A stretch of 6,610 nucleotides of DNA from an uncultured Lachnospiraceae bacterium (GTDB taxonomy: Bacteria; Bacillota; Clostridia; Lachnospirales; Lachnospiraceae). The stretch covers positions 1 through 6,610 of the forward strand of contig CAOJLW010000119.1 of the NCBI GenBank assembly GCA_948438565.1, read 5' to 3'. Position numbers and translations under genes: made by a program. Within the stretch, counting starts at the first letter, position 1. Every line of letters starts with the position of its first letter. Under the pieces are notes generated by a model. The model was not told the DNA's origin. It searched no databases and saw nothing but the letters and a program-made list of their open reading frames with translations. Of the stretch, positions 4,561 to 6,610 are shown piece after piece.

Positions 4561-6610
4561 ATGAGAAAAAGTAACCAGAAAAAAAGAGTAGGTTTGAGCC
4601 TACTTGGGATTTTGTGTCTGATTTTTGCATTTAGTTTGCCGTTATCTGCAGGCATACAGGAAAATAGTGGAGAATATGAAGTCTATCCTACGCCGCAAAG
4701 CCTGGTATATGGCGATGGGACAATCGCGCTAACCAATCAAGTTAATGTGACGTTGGGAAAAGATATTGACACTTATACGGAAAACAGAGTGGAGGTTACT
4801 CTGGATGTGCTGGATCTGGAAGCGGCTGCGACTCCGGCGTCTCAAAATACGGATCTGATTATAGGCGTATATGGTTCCGGAGACGCTGCGGATACCTATG
4901 GAGAGTCCCATAATGTAGACGCGTCTATCTATCAGAAGTTTGACGCTTATACGCTTTGGATTGCAGACGGAGATATTGTAATCCTTGGAAAGAATACGGA
5001 CGCGGCCTACTATGGCGTGACGACGTTAAAGAGGATTTTTGAGCAGCTTTCCGATAAGTCGGTGAAGGAGCTGACATTAAAAGATTATGCGGATGTTGAG
5101 TTCCGTGGGTTTATTGAGGGATACTATGGCAATCCATGGTCTCATGAGGATCGGATGGATTTGATGAAATTTGGCAGCGAGATCAAAATGAACCAGTATG
5201 TCTTTGCGCCAAAGGACGATCCATATCATAACGCCCGGTGGCGCGAGTTGTATCCGGAAGAGGACTTAGAAAAGATTTCTGCGCTGGCGCAGGCAGGCAA
5301 TGAAAGCAAATGCTTTTATGTCTATGCGCTGCATCCGTTTATGAATCGTCCGGTGAATTTATCCGACTCCACGTATGATGCGGAAGTTGCTGTTGTTAAG
5401 GCAAAATTAGCGCAGGTAATCGAAGCCGGCGTTCGGCAGATTGCAATTTTAGAGGACGATTCATACGGTGAATCCGCGGAGCGTATGGTAAGGTTCTTGA
5501 ACGATATGAACGAGTGGCTGCATGAGATGAAAGAGACCTATCCGGATTTAAAGACGGATTTGCTGTATTGTCCGACTTGTTATATGGCGACTACGGATGC
5601 GAAAATGACGGCGATTAGCAATGGCGTTAGCGATGAGGTTCATATTGTAGTGACGGGCGGCAAGATCTGGGGTGAAGTCAGCAATAAATTTGCTACGGAT
5701 TTCCATAATGGCTGCGGCCGCTATCCGTATATGTGGGTAAACTGGCCCTGCAACGACAATACGAAAAACAGCCAGATCATGGGCGGACATAATTATATTT
5801 TACATACTGGAGTAGATGGAAGCAAATATGAAGGAATTATCTTAAATCCTATTCAGGAATCCGAGCCGTCAAAGGTAGGTATTTTTACGGCAGCAGATTT
5901 CTGCTGGCAGACTTGGGACGATCCGGCGGAAGGGGATCAGGCATGGGAAGACGCGTTTAAATATATCGATCATATGACGCCAATTGAGTCGGATGAGTCC
6001 CGGGCGCTAAAAGAAATTGCAAAGCATATGATTGCGCAGTCTCCGGATCAGACGGTTCCTGGAAAACAGGCGCCTTTTGAGGAGTCGGTAGAGTTAAAGC
6101 CAATTCTCGAAGATTTTGAAAATAAATGGGACGCTCGTACAATAGAAGAAAGTGATCTGAATGCGCTGAAGGCGGAATTTCAGAAAATCTATGATGCGGC
6201 GGAGTTGTATTTGGAACAGGGGACAAACAGGCGTATGGCATCTCAGATGACGCCGTTTTTAAGCTGTTTGCGTGATATGGTACAGGCCGATATGTATTTG
6301 ATGGACGCTGTCAAGGGAGTGTTAGACAACGATTCGAGTAGGGTTTGGACATATTTTTCTATGGCGCAGGCAAGTTATGAGCAGTCCAAAACATATGGGT
6401 TCGATTATTATAATGCAGGTACTTTGTATGCCAAAGCCGGGAGAAAATATATTGAACCGTTTACGGATGCTATGCTGCAGTATATAGCAGACGAAGTTTT
6501 GCAAATCGTGAATCCGGAATATGTTGAAGTGGGTAAATATGCGACATCTTACTCTGTTCCGAGCACATGGGGCGCTTATCAGTCCAGTATGGACAGTCTG
6601 TTTGATGGAG
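4561..6610 (+). CDS. Secreted GH84 beta-N-acetylglucosaminidase (3' end outside window)
   Basis: The first 683 codons of a glycoside hydrolase family 84 enzyme, which removes terminal beta-GlcNAc (O-GlcNAc, mucin or other glycans) by substrate-assisted catalysis. Residues 1-30 are a signal peptide (basic start, hydrophobic core, probable cleavage LSA|GI). About 38-175 is the GH20b-like N-terminal domain, ending in YYGVTTLKR. The catalytic barrel (about 181-470) opens with FRGFIEGYYGNPW. Residues equivalent to known GH84 active-site positions are present: Gly187, Lys218 (APKDD), the catalytic pair Asp299-Asp300 (LEDD), Tyr341 (CPTCY), Trp392, Asn394 and Asp399 (MWVNWPCND), and Asn429 (LNP). 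A helical bundle follows (about 480-650). From about 659 the sequence (ATSYSVPSTWGAYQSSMDSLFDG) looks like the start of an F5/8 type C (CBM32-like) module. The overall plan resembles Clostridium perfringens NagJ. No stop codon is reached; anchoring motifs would lie downstream. Confidence 0.93.
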   Translation, partial: MRKSNQKKRVGLSLLGILCLIFAFSLPLSAGIQENSGEYEVYPTPQSLVYGDGTIALTNQVNVTLGKDIDTYTENRVEVTLDVLDLEAAATPASQNTDLIIGVYGSGDAADTYGESHNVDASIYQKFDAYTLWIADGDIVILGKNTDAAYYGVTTLKRIFEQLSDKSVKELTLKDYADVEFRGFIEGYYGNPWSHEDRMDLMKFGSEIKMNQYVFAPKDDPYHNARWRELYPEEDLEKISALAQAGNESKCFYVYALHPFMNRPVNLSDSTYDAEVAVVKAKLAQVIEAGVRQIAILEDDSYGESAERMVRFLNDMNEWLHEMKETYPDLKTDLLYCPTCYMATTDAKMTAISNGVSDEVHIVVTGGKIWGEVSNKFATDFHNGCGRYPYMWVNWPCNDNTKNSQIMGGHNYILHTGVDGSKYEGIILNPIQESEPSKVGIFTAADFCWQTWDDPAEGDQAWEDAFKYIDHMTPIESDESRALKEIAKHMIAQSPDQTVPGKQAPFEESVELKPILEDFENKWDARTIEESDLNALKAEFQKIYDAAELYLEQGTNRRMASQMTPFLSCLRDMVQADMYLMDAVKGVLDNDSSRVWTYFSMAQASYEQSKTYGFDYYNAGTLYAKAGRKYIEPFTDAMLQYIADEVLQIVNPEYVEVGKYATSYSVPSTWGAYQSSMDSLFDG

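Noticed and set aside
4415..4630. Small 71-codon minus-strand frame over the intergenic region
   Set aside because: It overlaps the start of the GH84 gene, has no convincing ribosome binding site and no recognisable product.

Overview
The window looks like a chromosomal segment from a low-to-mid-GC Gram-positive anaerobe of the class Clostridia, most likely a gut Lachnospiraceae. This is inferred from strong AGGAGG-type ribosome binding sites, Firmicutes-type signal peptides, and a large surface protein that joins Cys-rich 'PTC...YTCTVC' repeats to a lysine-rich BspA-like leucine-rich-repeat tail, a combination common in that family. No phage, transposon, CRISPR, tRNA or rRNA signal was found.

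Layout. (1) 1-300, plus strand: the last 99 codons of a polyphosphate kinase (ppk1). (2) 305-1141, minus strand: a complete PHP-domain phosphoesterase, convergent with ppk1 and separated from it by 4 bp. Its intrinsic terminator appears to lie inside the end of ppk1 (246-294). (3) 1142-1312: a divergent intergenic region with a recognisable promoter for each flanking gene and an inverted repeat touching the rightward -35 box. (4) 1313-4387, plus: a 1024-residue secreted multidomain protein with a transglutaminase-like domain (Cys212/His241/Asp256), a beta-rich middle, six Cys-rich repeats and a very basic LRR-like C terminus. (5) 4388-4560: an intergenic leader with nested complementary arms, a possible extended -10 promoter and a strong Shine-Dalgarno. 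(6) 4561 to the window end, plus: a secreted GH84 beta-N-acetylglucosaminidase with every catalytic and substrate-binding residue I could place conserved. It is cut by the window edge just as a probable carbohydrate-binding module begins.

How the genes fit together. The left half is intracellular housekeeping: polyphosphate synthesis and a PHP-family phosphatase or exonuclease. The right half encodes two exported proteins that probably act on the cell surface or on host material: a papain-fold (transglutaminase or peptidase) protein and an enzyme removing terminal beta-GlcNAc from glycans or O-GlcNAc proteins. Their adjacency suggests a role in interaction with mucus or glycoprotein, but nothing here shows they are co-transcribed or work together. 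I did not find convincing evidence of an undescribed system. The most notable items are the terminator embedded in ppk1, the alternating Cys-rich repeats, and the possible structured leader before the GH84 gene.
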